Positions 1 to 9,456 of a DNA stretch of 64,000 bases are shown here, in pieces. The stretch is from Oceanirhabdus sp. W0125-5. Lineage in GTDB: Bacteria > Bacillota > Clostridia > Clostridiales > Clostridiaceae. The notes beneath the pieces are model-generated. The model was given only the letters and a program-made list of their open reading frames with translations. It was not told the DNA's origin and ran no database searches. The position numbers and the translations under genes are program-made. The DNA lies in the NCBI RefSeq assembly GCF_027938815.1, contig NZ_CP115913.1, positions 492,001 to 556,000 on the forward strand. The letters run 5' to 3'. Each line of letters starts with the position of its first letter. Positions within the stretch are counted from its first letter, which is position 1.

Positions 1-1
1 A

Positions 2-1318
<1,317 letters not shown>

Positions 1319-1363
1319 ATTTGATAAGTTGGTTAGAAAATATTAAATTTCAAGGTGTACTTT

Positions 1364-1432
1364 AATAATGGAGAATTGAGAATGGAGAATGATGGAGATT
1401 TCACTCTCAACTCTCAATTCTCAACTACGCAT
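1364..1432 (+). repeat. Degenerate AATGGAGAATTGAGAATG repeat with palindrome, accC-accD gap
   Basis: Between accC and accD lies a run of GGAGAATTGAGAATGGAGAATG followed after a short loop by a near-complement (CACTCTCAACTCTCAATTCTC), able to form an imperfect hairpin. The direct part resembles the sequences at 34427-34480, 42330-42412 and 47966-48048 (AATGTATAATT/AATGTAAAATG blocks next to a hairpin), so it is grouped with that dispersed family. It sits in an operon without an obvious T-run terminator. Confidence 0.45.
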
Positions 1433-1460
1433 GTAGTGCGTGCAAAAGGTTGGTGATTAT

Positions 1461-2381
1461 ATGGGAATTAAGAAGTTATTTAAGAAGAAAAGTAAATATA
1501 TTGAACTTACAACTGTTGAAGCAGTATCAGAGAAGATTCTGCTTAACGAGGAACGTGGTAATATTACTCAAGATACTACCATTGATGAAAATGCTCCGTC
1601 AATACCTGAGGGTATGTGGCAAAAATGCAAAAAGTGTGGAACAATTCTTTATAATAAAGATTTAGATAAGAATCTTATGGTGTGTAAAGAGTGTGACCAT
1701 CATATGAGAGTTAACAGTAGAAAAAGAATTGAAATGGTAATAGATAAGGGAACATTTGTTGAATTAGATAAAGATATGATAAGTAAGAATCCTCTTTCAT
1801 ATGAAGGATATGAAGATAAAGTAGGAGCATACAGCGAGAAAACTGGTGAGAATGAAGCTGTGGTAACTGGTGTGGGATTCATAAATGGTGTTAAAGCTGT
1901 AATAGGAGTTATGAATTCAGGATTTATGATGGGAAGCATGGGTAGCGTTGTAGGTGAAAAGGTTACAAGAGCTATAGAATATGCAACTGAGAATAAACTT
2001 CCAGTGATTATGTTTACAGCATCAGGTGGAGCTAGAATGCAGGAGGGGATGTTCTCTCTTATGCAGATGGCAAAAACAAGTGCAGCAGTGAGTAAACATG
2101 GTGAGGCAGGTCAATTGTATATAACTGTTTTAACTGATCCAACAACTGGAGGAGTTACAGCGAGTTTTGCAATGCAGGGAGATATAATCTTAAGTGAACC
2201 AAAGGCTCTTATAGGATTTGCAGGTAAGAGAGTTATTGAGCAAACTATAAAGCAAAAGCTTCCAGAAGAATTCCAGAGTGCTGAATTCTTATTAGAAAAA
2301 GGCTTCATTGACAAAATTGTTGATAGAAGAAAGATGAAAGAAACTTTAGGAAAGATTCTTAAAATGCATGCAGATATCTAA
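1461..2381 (+). CDS. accD: Acetyl-CoA carboxylase carboxyltransferase beta subunit
   Basis: Forms with AccA the carboxyltransferase that moves CO2 from carboxybiotin to acetyl-CoA. The ATG at 1461 is preferred over an in-frame GTG at 1440 because an AAAGGTTGGTG ribosome site lies just before 1461; this gives 306 residues. An N-terminal four-cysteine zinc ribbon is visible (CKKCG ... CKECD), followed by the crotonase-fold core with [10 protein letters not shown] and [13 protein letters not shown]. Follows accC after a repeat-bearing 142-bp gap and precedes accA by 44 bp. Confidence 0.96.
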   Translation: MGIKKLFKKKSKYIELTTVEAVSEKILLNEERGNITQDTTIDENAPSIPEGMWQKCKKCGTILYNKDLDKNLMVCKECDHHMRVNSRKRIEMVIDKGTFVELDKDMISKNPLSYEGYEDKVGAYSEKTGENEAVVTGVGFINGVKAVIGVMNSGFMMGSMGSVVGEKVTRAIEYATENKLPVIMFTASGGARMQEGMFSLMQMAKTSAAVSKHGEAGQLYITVLTDPTTGGVTASFAMQGDIILSEPKALIGFAGKRVIEQTIKQKLPEEFQSAEFLLEKGFIDKIVDRRKMKETLGKILKMHADI

Positions 2382-2425
2382 GCTCACTAATAGATTTATA
2401 CATTGGTTTAAGGTTTGCTGAGATT

Positions 2426-3433
2426 ATGGAACATGTAAAATCAAAGTTCGCTAAAAGATATCTAAAGCTAGAGGTAGGTGATAGTGTGGTACTTGATTTT
2501 GAAAAGAAATTATATGATCTTAGAGATAAAATAGATGAATTAAAGAAAGTTTCTGAAGAACAAGGGCTAGATCTAAGTGCAGAGATAGAACTTATGGAAA
2601 AGAGACTTGATTCTATGAAGGAAGATGTCTATACAAAACTATCTGCTTGGCAGAAGGTTAAAATCGCTCGATTAAATGAGAGACCTACAGCTATGGAATA
2701 TATTGAAGAGGTTTTCGATGATTTTATAGAACTTCATGGAGATAGAGGATATGCTGATGACCATGCAATCGTGGGGGGATTAGCTACTCTAAATGGAATT
2801 AATGTAACTGTAATCGGAATACAAAAAGGAAGAGATACTAAAGAGAATATTTATAGAAACTTTGGTATGCCTCATCCAGAAGGATATAGAAAAGCCCTAA
2901 GACTAATGAAACAGGCTGAAAAGTTTAATAGACCTGTTATATGTCTTGTTGATACTCCAGGCGCTTATTGTGGAATAGGTGCTGAGGAAAGAGGTCAAGG
3001 GGAAGCTATAGCTAGAAACTTAATGGAAATGGCTAATCTAAAAACGCCTATAGTTTCAATTATAATAGGAGAAGGTGGAAGTGGTGGTGCATTAGCACTA
3101 GCTGTTGCAGATGAAGTTTGGATGCTTGAGCATTCAATCTATTCAATTCTTTCACCAGAAGGATTTGCATCTATATTATTTAAAGATGCAACAAGAGCAT
3201 CAGAAGCTGCAGAAACAATGAAAATCACATCTGAGGAATTATTAAATTTCGGAATCATAGATAGAATTATTAAAGAACCTTTAGGTGGGGCTCATAAAGA
3301 TAAGTCTGCAGTATGTGAAAAAATGAAAGCAAACCTTGTTGAAACAGTAACAAGATTACAGATGGAAACAATGGATAGCTTACTTACTAAGAGATATAGT
3401 AAGTTTAGGCAAATGGGCGAGTTCTTCGAATAA
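2426..3433 (+). CDS. accA: Acetyl-CoA carboxylase carboxyltransferase alpha subunit
   Basis: Partner of AccD in the carboxyltransferase. 335 residues, the usual size: an N-terminal helical part (to about residue 80), then the crotonase core with [16 protein letters not shown] and [15 protein letters not shown]. Last gene of the operon, closed by the hairpin at 3459-3489. Parts of this gene are repeated downstream: a small chimeric fragment at 4082-4158 and a larger decayed copy of the 3' end with the terminator at 10441-10755. Confidence 0.96.
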   Translation: MEHVKSKFAKRYLKLEVGDSVVLDFEKKLYDLRDKIDELKKVSEEQGLDLSAEIELMEKRLDSMKEDVYTKLSAWQKVKIARLNERPTAMEYIEEVFDDFIELHGDRGYADDHAIVGGLATLNGINVTVIGIQKGRDTKENIYRNFGMPHPEGYRKALRLMKQAEKFNRPVICLVDTPGAYCGIGAEERGQGEAIARNLMEMANLKTPIVSIIIGEGGSGGALALAVADEVWMLEHSIYSILSPEGFASILFKDATRASEAAETMKITSEELLNFGIIDRIIKEPLGGAHKDKSAVCEKMKANLVETVTRLQMETMDSLLTKRYSKFRQMGEFFE

Positions 3434-3458
3434 TGTATAATTTTTACCATAATATATG

Positions 3459-3489
3459 AAGCCGTAGTTCTTTTGGAGAGCTACGGCTT
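3459..3489. terminator. Convergent terminator accA / DUF2442
   Basis: Inverted repeat AAGCCGTAG / CTACGGCTT with a 13-nt loop directly after accA. It overlaps the stop codon of the convergent DUF2442 gene at 3481, so it probably serves both strands. Confidence 0.75.
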
Positions 3490-3723
3490 ATATACTGTAC
3501 TTTCTTCATAAAGAACTTCTGGGTCAATATCTGCTTCATTACTCCATTCTATACTATCATAACTAATTCTAACTGTTTTAAATACATTTTCATCCTTTAA
3601 TTCTTTAAATATACCTTTACTTAAATATGGGTTCATATCAAAAATTCTTTTTTCTCCGTTTTCAAAAGTTAAGAGTAATTTATAGTCTTTTAATGGTTTT
3701 ACCTCAACAATAGAGAAATACAT
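3481..3723 (-). CDS. DUF2442 family protein
   Basis: 80 residues, cytosolic, no membrane segment. The pattern VKPLKDYKLLLTFENGEKRIFDMNPYL fits the DUF2442 family, small alpha/beta proteins that are usually encoded next to DUF4160, as here (14-bp gap, same strand). The start at 3723 follows a good AGGAGG site. The pair is often suspected of being a toxin-antitoxin-like module, but its biochemistry is not established. The stop lies inside the shared terminator with accA. Confidence 0.8.
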   Translation of the reverse strand: MYFSIVEVKPLKDYKLLLTFENGEKRIFDMNPYLSKGIFKELKDENVFKTVRISYDSIEWSNEADIDPEVLYEESTVYKP

Positions 3724-3737
3724 AGGGTACTAACCTC

Positions 3738-4004
3738 CTATTTTAATGGTTCTATTTTAAATGGTAATTCACTATTCATGGCTAAAGTCCAATCTGCAAG
3801 CAGTTCTTCTTTTCTTAACTCCGCCCAAGCTAAGACTAATTTGAGTTGTTTTTTAGGAAGATTTCCTTCTATTAATTCACATGTATTTATGTCAATAATT
3901 GCCTTACAATCCTGATAATATGCATGAAAATGTGCAGGGTTATGCTCTTTAGGTGCACAATACATTCTAATAATTATTCCATAAAACATACTTATAGTTG
4001 GCAT
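3738..4004 (-). CDS. DUF4160 family protein
   Basis: 88 residues with the DUF4160 signature: MPTISMFYGIIIRMYC near the start, then HNPAHFHAYYQ and a C-terminal WAELRKEELLADW helix. First gene of a two-gene unit with DUF2442. No membrane segments. The ribosome site is weak (GATGATTAA), which in pairs of this kind could make the second gene the better expressed one. The family is recognised from its motifs; function unknown. Confidence 0.8.
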   Translation of the reverse strand: MPTISMFYGIIIRMYCAPKEHNPAHFHAYYQDCKAIIDINTCELIEGNLPKKQLKLVLAWAELRKEELLADWTLAMNSELPFKIEPLK

Positions 4005-4081
4005 TTAATCATCATTTCTAGTAGGTTATTCATTTCTATTACATTTTGATTATCATTTATCTTAATTTTACCACTATAAAA

Positions 4082-4158
4082 CTATAGTTTCAATTATAAT
4101 AGGAAAAGGTGGAAGATGTGGCGCTCATAAAGATAACGCAGCAGTATGTGAGAAAATG
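4082..4158 (+). pseudogene. Chimeric accA fragment
   Basis: About 77 bp nearly identical to two separated parts of accA: bases like 3050-3090 (encoding [10 protein letters not shown]) joined directly to bases like 3286-3327 (encoding [12 protein letters not shown]). Roughly 195 bp of accA between them is missing. It lies between DUF4160 and the first small membrane gene and has no start codon or ribosome site, so it is a sequence relic rather than a gene. Confidence 0.8.
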
Positions 4159-4162
4159 TTTA

Positions 4163-4309
4163 TTACTTAGTATATAGATATAAAAAGCCACCTAAGCTGA
4201 TAATAGAAACTATAAAAGGTAATATTGATAAAAGTAATGATGATCGTTTAAATCTAAAAATACCTATGCCTAAAAAAAGTATAGACATCATTAGAAAAGT
4301 AAATTTCAT
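4163..4309 (-). CDS. Small membrane protein, 48 aa
   Basis: Translated from ATG at 4309 after a strong GGAGG site. The protein begins MKFTFLMMSILFLGIGIF, has a basic FKRSS turn and a second hydrophobic stretch, and ends LYLYTK: two predicted membrane segments with a short positively charged loop. No family recognised. It is one of a run of tiny leftward membrane genes, a setting typical of bacteriocin immunity proteins, but this role is inferred only from position and size. Confidence 0.55.
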   Translation of the reverse strand: MKFTFLMMSILFLGIGIFRFKRSSLLLSILPFIVSIISLGGFLYLYTK

Positions 4310-4363
4310 TATAAATTCCTCCTTTAAATATTATGGAGTAATGGGATTAACATGTCCACACCA

Positions 4364-4525
4364 TTAAGAAAAACTTTTCAAAATTGCAAATATAAAAGAA
4401 ATTATAATTCGAACTAGTTCTTTTCCCATTTGATAAACAAAACCTACTATAAGTAATGCTATTAGTACAAATAATATTTTAGTAATGAAATGTTTATTAG
4501 GATTCTTAATTATTTTATTTTTCAT
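4364..4525 (-). CDS. Small single-pass protein, 53 aa (paralog of 9204-9374)
   Basis: ATG at 4525 follows an AAAGGAAA site. A basic N-terminus is followed by one membrane helix (ILFVLIALLIVGFVYQ), then the motif YQMGKEL and an amphipathic C-terminal helix ending LKSFS. The same layout and near-identical motif occur at 9204-9374 (56 residues), so the two are duplicates. The conserved QMGKEL plus amphipathic tail suggests a real function. Whether it is an immunity peptide, a regulator or a small membrane-active peptide cannot be decided from sequence. Confidence 0.6.
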   Translation of the reverse strand: MKNKIIKNPNKHFITKILFVLIALLIVGFVYQMGKELVRIIISFIFAILKSFS

Positions 4526-4563
4526 TTTCTAATTTCCTTTCTTTAAGTATTTAATAAGTTATT

Positions 4564-4908
4564 TCAATCACGTTTTGTGATAAATACTAATGTAATCCAA
4601 GGACCTACTGTCATTCCAGTCCATATCATTCTTTTATAAAATGTATCAGTATCTAATATACTTTTATCAATTAATAGCACTATAATTACACTTAATATTA
4701 CAATGGGAATAATTATAAAAAAGATATTTTTAAGAATAGAAATATTATATTTTATAATCATTGGCTTAATTACGAAATGTCCTATAAACCCTAAAACAAT
4801 CAGGTATATAATAGTGGCAATGGATCCGTAAACATACATCTTATCATTTGGGGATTGCATTGCTATCTTTAACATCTCAAGAAAATTTCCTAAACACAGG
4901 ATATTCAT
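4564..4908 (-). CDS. Membrane protein, 114 aa
   Basis: Unrecognised protein with about three membrane helices (around residues 28-50, 60-82 and 92-110) and an ITKRD tail. It lies directly upstream of the 53-residue gene. The second copy of that small gene (9204-9374) is preceded by a relic encoding only FVFITKSD and a stop, matching this protein's C-terminus. So gene and neighbour were duplicated together and the second copy of this gene was lost. Confidence 0.6.
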   Translation of the reverse strand: MNILCLGNFLEMLKIAMQSPNDKMYVYGSIATIIYLIVLGFIGHFVIKPMIIKYNISILKNIFFIIIPIVILSVIIVLLIDKSILDTDTFYKRMIWTGMTVGPWITLVFITKRD

Positions 4909-4979
4909 TATAAAAATACCTCCATTTTATAGTATATTTTTATCACTTAAATTCCAGTAGAATGTGAGTAAGTTTGATA

Positions 4980-5138
4980 TTAGTTGTTATTCTTTTTAGT
5001 ATCAATTTTAAGGGTAAGTATAGATAAAATTGATACTGTAAAATAGAAGAATGATGAAGAAGGTTGATTTAAGCCAAATAGTCTATGTATACCCAGCAGA
5101 GCAAAGCAAATAGCAAATACTAAAGATAAAGGTTTCAT
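4980..5138 (-). CDS. Small membrane protein, 52 aa
   Basis: ATG at 5138 is preceded by a perfect AGGAGG site. The product starts MKPLSLVFAICFALLGIHRL, has a second hydrophobic stretch (SFFYFTVSILSILTL) and ends in a basic/polar tail (DTKKNNN): two membrane helices. No family recognised. The strong ribosome site and clean hydrophobic pattern support a real gene in the small-membrane-protein array. Confidence 0.6.
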   Translation of the reverse strand: MKPLSLVFAICFALLGIHRLFGLNQPSSSFFYFTVSILSILTLKIDTKKNNN

Positions 5139-5166
5139 ATAAATCCTCCTAGGCTTGTCTTATATT

Positions 5167-5228
5167 TTAATCATCTATAGATTCAGGTAGATTATTATTT
5201 AAATAATCTATTACTTTTACTATATAAT
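5167..5228 (-). pseudogene. Relic of a paralog of the 123-aa membrane protein
   Basis: Reading leftward, the frame encodes VKVIDYLNNNLPESIDD and a stop, closely matching the C-terminus of the protein at 6783-7154 (VVIDYLNKKESRSIK). An in-frame stop lies about 18 codons upstream, so only the tail of a former duplicate gene survives. Confidence 0.5.
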
Positions 5229-5364
5229 TTATTTATTTTTATGGCTCTGTTTAAAAATAATGTTGATATTGTAATTTACAATAAAAAGAAACACTTAGAC
5301 TAAAATCTAGGGGTTTAGATAGTAGTATTTTGTTACAATATAGAGTAATTTTGTGTATAAAGAC

Positions 5365-5550
5365 TTATTTTTTAGACTTGATATATTCTATAGATATAAA
5401 ATAACCTAAGCCTGCTAGTCCAAATAATAGTGCTTTAAAAAATCCGCTAATATTTAAACTTTCTGTCAACAAAAAAATCATAGCAAATACTATTATCAAA
5501 ATAAATCCGATTATTGCTCCTAACATAATATGTTTTCTCAATTCATACAC
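5365..5550 (-). CDS. Small membrane protein, 61 aa
   Basis: Two membrane helices (residues about 9-30 and 37-55) with a charged N-terminus (MYELRKH) and a basic end (IEYIKSKK). An AAGGG site precedes the ATG at 5550. No recognised family. It stands apart from its neighbours by about 200 bp of AT-rich DNA on each side. Confidence 0.6.
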   Translation of the reverse strand: MYELRKHIMLGAIIGFILIIVFAMIFLLTESLNISGFFKALLFGLAGLGYFISIEYIKSKK

Positions 5551-5730
5551 CCTTTTTCTTTTTAGTTTAAAGCAAATAAATTATACTATATTGCACCAAT
5601 CTCTTACGTCACAATAGAATACATTACGAAACATTATAACATAATTTTATTTTATTTTGTAAATTATGGATTATTTAATATGATACAAGTTCAAATGGCG
5701 TACGGTAATGCATTTATTTCAACATTTCTT

Positions 5731-6009
5731 TTAAATAGAGCTATTTTTATCACTTATTAATTTGCTATAACGATGATTAGATAGAAGAACTAGTCCTAAT
5801 GGAATTACTATTACCTGTGGAATACATGTATCAAAATTAGTGAAAAAAAGAATTAATATACATATAAAGGAACAACTTATACAAACAATAAAAATATACA
5901 AGCCTTTACTTAATTTTGATCGTATTTTACTTCTTAATCCAGTAAATTCTTCTAAAACTAATTGATAAATTATAAATAATATACAAGCAAGTATAAAGTT
6001 TTTAAACAT
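5731..6009 (-). CDS. Membrane protein, 92 aa
   Basis: Unrecognised protein. The start at 6009 has a strong AAGGAGGAGG site. Three hydrophobic segments: residues 3-17, 36-56 and 63-80, separated by a basic loop (LRSKIRSKLSKG). It is likely co-transcribed with the 102-residue gene just upstream (22-bp gap). Position suggests the immunity-type array; nothing in the sequence proves a role. Confidence 0.65.
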   Translation of the reverse strand: MFKNFILACILFIIYQLVLEEFTGLRSKIRSKLSKGLYIFIVCISCSFICILILFFTNFDTCIPQVIVIPLGLVLLSNHRYSKLISDKNSSI

Positions 6010-6031
6010 TAAAGACCTCCTCCTTGTGATT

Positions 6032-6340
6032 TTATGATTTTACTCTAACGTACTTTTCACCAAAACCCAAGAACAGTGGGAAGAGTAAAGTAACAAAACA
6101 TGCTAATAGAAAAAAATCTGTATTAACTAATGTTCCTAGTATTCCTATGATAATTATGTATGATGAATATAAGAAACCTAATACTTTCTGAAGTTTTAAA
6201 AAGTTCTTTTCGTCCATGACTTCATATTTAGATTGAGGATAAAAGATTTCAGCAACTTTAACTTTGTTTCTATTTTTATATGTATAGATTAAACCTGAAA
6301 TTCCGAAAATTACACTAATTGTTCCTAATAATATATTCAT
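6032..6340 (-). CDS. Membrane protein, 102 aa
   Basis: One N-terminal membrane helix (residues 2-20), a cytosolic stretch with many charged residues (about 21-52), then two helices (54-73, 77-94) and a basic tail. An AAGGAGG site precedes the ATG. Not assigned to a family with confidence; the layout is reminiscent of small bacterial membrane proteins of the DUF3784 kind, a weak comparison. Paired with the 92-residue gene downstream. Confidence 0.6.
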   Translation of the reverse strand: MNILLGTISVIFGISGLIYTYKNRNKVKVAEIFYPQSKYEVMDEKNFLKLQKVLGFLYSSYIIIIGILGTLVNTDFFLLACFVTLLFPLFLGFGEKYVRVKS

Positions 6341-6430
6341 TAAATAATACCTCCTTATAAAGAATAAAGAATATATAGTTTATTAACTTGGGTTAATGAA
6401 CTTTTGGGTTATACGTATATTTAATATTGC

Positions 6431-6786
6431 TTATACATGTTTGAATTTCATTCTTAAATACATCCAGAATATTAATGTATATAATGGGAAGTAAAAAAAC
6501 GGTAACAAATCACTAATGATAGACCAATATAGAATAAGTGGTAAATTAATAATTATATATATTAAATATATATTCATAAAGAATTTAATTTTTTTGTCAC
6601 TATAGAAATCTTTAATTAAATATAGAAAAACATTGAATATTGCTAAGAGAACAGAAAAATAAGCAAAATCTGAAGGGTCTTTTTTTAATAACATATGTAT
6701 TGTAAAAAGAACAGAAAAGCTTAAAAAAGCATATGCAATAATTAATATTAGATTTGTTTTTTTGTTTTAGTATTTAATAAATTCAT
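6431..6786 (-). pseudogene. Membrane protein, frameshifted (or slippage-controlled) at an A7 run
   Basis: An ATG at 6786 overlaps the stop of the upstream gene as ATGA, but after ten codons (MNLLNTKTKK) the frame meets a stop. One extra base in the A7 run (T7 on + at 6757-6763) would join it to a long open frame: TNLILIIAYAFLSF, then an ORF running to 6431. The restored product would be about 118 residues with four membrane helices, close in size and layout to the 123-residue upstream neighbour. As read, only an 87-residue internal ORF (ATG at 6694) without a good ribosome site remains. Could be a disabled gene, a phase-variable tract, programmed slippage or a base-calling error. Confidence 0.65.
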
Positions 6787-7154
6787 TTGATAGACCTACT
6801 TTCTTTCTTATTTAAATAATCTATCACTACATAAGTTAAACATATAGTTATAATAAAAATTAGTGAACTTAGCTTATCAATAACACTTCCAGTAAAAGCA
6901 AGATATAAGTAAGGTATAGAAAATAATATAAAAAATATGGTATAGAATTTTACTATTGATTTGAATTTGGAACTTTTATATGAATTCATCATTATAATTG
7001 GAATTAATATAAAACCACAATTGATCACACCTAATTTAGGATAGTTGTGCGTTATTAAACTATAAATTGATAATCCTACACTTAATAGGAAAGGTATACA
7101 TACAATATATACTATGAAATTGGGTTTTTTGTATAATGTCTTCAATAGAATCAT
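6783..7154 (-). CDS. Four-helix membrane protein, 123 aa
   Basis: Four hydrophobic segments (about residues 12-34, 42-57, 66-86, 93-113) with a polar end (LNKKESRSIK). The ATG at 7154 lies three bases after the stop of the CPBP gene (TAG GAG ATG), so translation is probably coupled; a TTG four codons in is better spaced from the AGGAG. Its stop overlaps the next start (ATGA). Probably a paralog of the frameshifted neighbour; a relic of another paralog is at 5167-5228. No family recognised. Confidence 0.65.
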   Translation of the reverse strand: MILLKTLYKKPNFIVYIVCIPFLLSVGLSIYSLITHNYPKLGVINCGFILIPIIMMNSYKSSKFKSIVKFYTIFFILFSIPYLYLAFTGSVIDKLSSLIFIITICLTYVVIDYLNKKESRSIK

Positions 7155-7157
7155 CTC

Positions 7158-8003
7158 CTAAAATTCGAATTTATCATTAAGTTTATGAATATTGCTTGTA
7201 CCATTATAATTAGAAAATAATATAAATAACCAACCAACAATTAAGCAGCTAACACCTAATATATTAAACCACAGAGGTTGAAATTCAACCATTTGAGAAT
7301 CAATATTAAATCCTTGTATTTTAATATTAAAAATGTATTTTAGTATCCTTGGAAATCCATTATACAGGGAATGGATTAATATACAAGGAATTATTGAATT
7401 AAACTTTATCATTGTCCATCCTATAAATAATCCAACAATAACTGCTGGAATAAAAACATATATGTTTAAATGAAACAATGCAAATAAAATTGCTGATACA
7501 AACACAGCAGTTTTTTTATTATAAGTTCTTAAAAGACCACGTAAAATTACTCCTCTAAAAAATATTTCTTCAGATATTGGTGCGAAAAAAACAGTAGCAA
7601 CAATTGAGCCTAATAAGCTTATATTTCCTCCAAATACATTTTTATTATATACATAACTTTCACTATCTAAAGGAAAAGCTACTTCAATATAATTACTTAA
7701 TTCGGTAAAAATAATTCTCATACCAATAGTAATAAATAACATAGATAGTATCATGAATATATTACAATTTATCTTTTTAAATATATTTTTAATTTCAAAA
7801 TTATCTTTTCTGCAGACATAATTTATTATAATAATAAAAGAAGTTATATTAATAAAAATTCTTATGAAGGGATTACTAATGTCAATAGTACTTTGGGTTA
7901 AAATTATTCTAACTATAATATCAATAGTAATGTTTAAAAGTATAAATAGTGCAACAATACATATTGAGTGTATTATTGAAAAATCTTTTGTTTTTTTATG
8001 CAT
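7158..8003 (-). CDS. CPBP family intramembrane glutamic endopeptidase
   Basis: 281-residue polytopic protein (about eight helices) of the CPBP (Abi/CAAX protease and bacteriocin processing) family. All family motifs are present: EE145-146 with R150 (EEIFFRG), H178 (FALFHLN) and H211 with N215 (HSLYNG). The start at 8003 follows a good AGGAG site. Members next to bacteriocin genes often give self-immunity or process peptides, and a bacteriocin locus lies 4 kb away; this role is inferred. Heads a translationally coupled run with the two four-helix proteins. Confidence 0.85.
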   Translation of the reverse strand: MHKKTKDFSIIHSICIVALFILLNITIDIIVRIILTQSTIDISNPFIRIFINITSFIIIINYVCRKDNFEIKNIFKKINCNIFMILSMLFITIGMRIIFTELSNYIEVAFPLDSESYVYNKNVFGGNISLLGSIVATVFFAPISEEIFFRGVILRGLLRTYNKKTAVFVSAILFALFHLNIYVFIPAVIVGLFIGWTMIKFNSIIPCILIHSLYNGFPRILKYIFNIKIQGFNIDSQMVEFQPLWFNILGVSCLIVGWLFILFSNYNGTSNIHKLNDKFEF

Positions 8004-8037
8004 TTTAATTCTCCTATTTTATGAATCGAATTACATA

Positions 8038-8607
8038 TTAATTTGATACAATTACAAAACCTATTTTGGTAGGGTGACTTTTAACTAAAATTTTAGGGTT
8101 GAGAGCTCTTGTCATCCATATAATTGCAAAGTCTCCAAGACCACAACAGATCATTACCAGTCCCCACCCTACTAAATAAATGCTACCTATTGTCATACCG
8201 ATTATTGTTGGAATTATTCCTAAAATTAACACAGGTAATACTGAAACAATTCTGAACTGAATTACATTTAAAATTGAATCACAATCAGTATACGGTGTGA
8301 AATATTTATAGTTAATACCGAATTTTACTTCAGACCAGGGTACATGTGCGAATACTATAAAACCAAGCCCATGTAATAGTTCATGAACAATAGTAAAGGC
8401 AATGAATGTAAGAAGGCATAGCAATTTATTATTATCAAAATAGTAAAAAAAAGTCTCCCAAAAAGGTTTATCCCAAATCATTGAGTATAAAGTACCAATA
8501 ATAGCATAGATAATTATTGAGAATAAAATTGAAGTAATAATTATACTTCTTTTAGACATTGTCAATTCATCACTTATAGTACAGTTAATAATTTCTTGTT
8601 TTTTCAT
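8038..8607 (-). CDS. DUF3267 putative zincin-like membrane peptidase
   Basis: 189 residues with about four membrane helices. The sequence FTIVHELLHGLGF carries an HExxH zinc-protease motif (H75, E76, H79) inside a hydrophobic segment, as in the DUF3267 family of predicted membrane metallopeptidases. The start follows AAAAGGAG. It lies 34 bp upstream of the CPBP protease gene, so two different membrane proteases are encoded side by side. No substrate is apparent. Confidence 0.8.
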   Translation of the reverse strand: MKKQEIINCTISDELTMSKRSIIITSILFSIIIYAIIGTLYSMIWDKPFWETFFYYFDNNKLLCLLTFIAFTIVHELLHGLGFIVFAHVPWSEVKFGINYKYFTPYTDCDSILNVIQFRIVSVLPVLILGIIPTIIGMTIGSIYLVGWGLVMICCGLGDFAIIWMTRALNPKILVKSHPTKIGFVIVSN

Positions 8608-8775
8608 AGATAATCTCCTTTTGCATTTATTCTTTAGTTTTTTAGAGTATATATATGAGTTTATAACATTTAGTAAGTTGAAATAAAAATAGTATAAAGA
8701 AGGCGTAATCTCTCTTTGTTAGAACTTTTGGGGTCATTAACACATTAAACTCTCTTCTTATGAATTAACTGAATA

Positions 8776-9084
8776 CTAATCTAGTTCAGTATTTATTAAT
8801 TTATTTTTTTCTTTATTCCATGCTTTTTCATTTCTTTTCCATTCGCTTCTTCCTATAATCAACCACCCAATAACTACAAAAACTATAACTCTTCCTATAA
8901 TACCGCCATAAAAGTTAGTTTGATATAAAACATTTAATGTGAATTCTTTATCGAAAATTCTTGAAAAAACTTCTGCACAGATACCAGCAGGAAGTGCAAA
9001 TCCCAGTAAGATATATATTAAAAAATATTTAAGTTTGCCTTTTTCTCTTATCTTACTCCATCTTTCATATTCCTTCTTTTTCAT
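8776..9084 (-). CDS. Membrane protein, 102 aa
   Basis: The start at 9084 (MKKKEYERWSKIREKG) is preferred to an in-frame ATG at 9135 because an AAGGAG site lies seven bases before it. Highly charged N-terminus, two membrane helices (about residues 20-38 and 62-80), then a second charged region (GRSEWKRNEKAWNKEKNK). No family recognised. The two W/K/E-rich flanks resemble each other and may be cytosolic. Separate transcription unit. Confidence 0.6.
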   Translation of the reverse strand: MKKKEYERWSKIREKGKLKYFLIYILLGFALPAGICAEVFSRIFDKEFTLNVLYQTNFYGGIIGRVIVFVVIGWLIIGRSEWKRNEKAWNKEKNKLINTELD

Positions 9085-9203
9085 TCTAATTCTCCTTCTT
9101 TTAATAATTATGCTCGTCTTTAGTTTATCCAACATAATTAGCTTATTTTTAGCATAAATCTATTTCATTTGTGTTTAATTGGTGAATTTAGCTATGTACA
9201 ATT

Positions 9204-9374
9204 TTAAGAAAAACTTCTGAAAATCTCAAAGCAAGCTGAAACGATACTTCGACCTAGTTCTTTTCCCATTTGATAAACTAAACCGACAATAATTAGTGCT
9301 ATTAGTATAAATACTATTTTAATAATGATATGTGTATCAGGATCATTGATTTTATGTATAAAGTTATCTATCAT
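9204..9374 (-). CDS. Small single-pass protein, 56 aa (paralog of 4364-4525)
   Basis: ATG at 9374 follows an AAAGGAG site. Charged N-terminus with IHKIND, one membrane helix (VFILIALIIVGLVYQ), then the shared YQMGKEL motif and a C-terminal amphipathic segment ending FRSFS. Clearly homologous to the 53-residue gene 4.8 kb away; flanking DNA upstream is also related. Function unknown. Confidence 0.6.
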   Translation of the reverse strand: MIDNFIHKINDPDTHIIIKIVFILIALIIVGLVYQMGKELGRSIVSACFEIFRSFS

Positions 9375-9415
9375 TTTTCTAGTCTCCTTTCTTTAAGTTT
9401 TTAATGAGTTATTCA

Positions 9416-9446
9416 ATCACTCTTTGTGATAAATACAAAATAATTA
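9416..9446 (-). pseudogene. Relic of the 114-aa membrane protein C-terminus
   Basis: Frame NYFVFITKSD followed by a stop, matching LVFITKRD at the end of the gene at 4564-4908. It sits in the same place relative to the small QMGKEL gene, marking a block duplication (4364-4600 versus 9204-9446). Confidence 0.5.
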
Positions 9447-9456
9447 AACAACATAC

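Noticed and set aside
8939..9157. Plus-strand hydrophobic frame of 72 codons
   Set aside because: It is antisense to the 102-residue membrane gene that has a good ribosome site.
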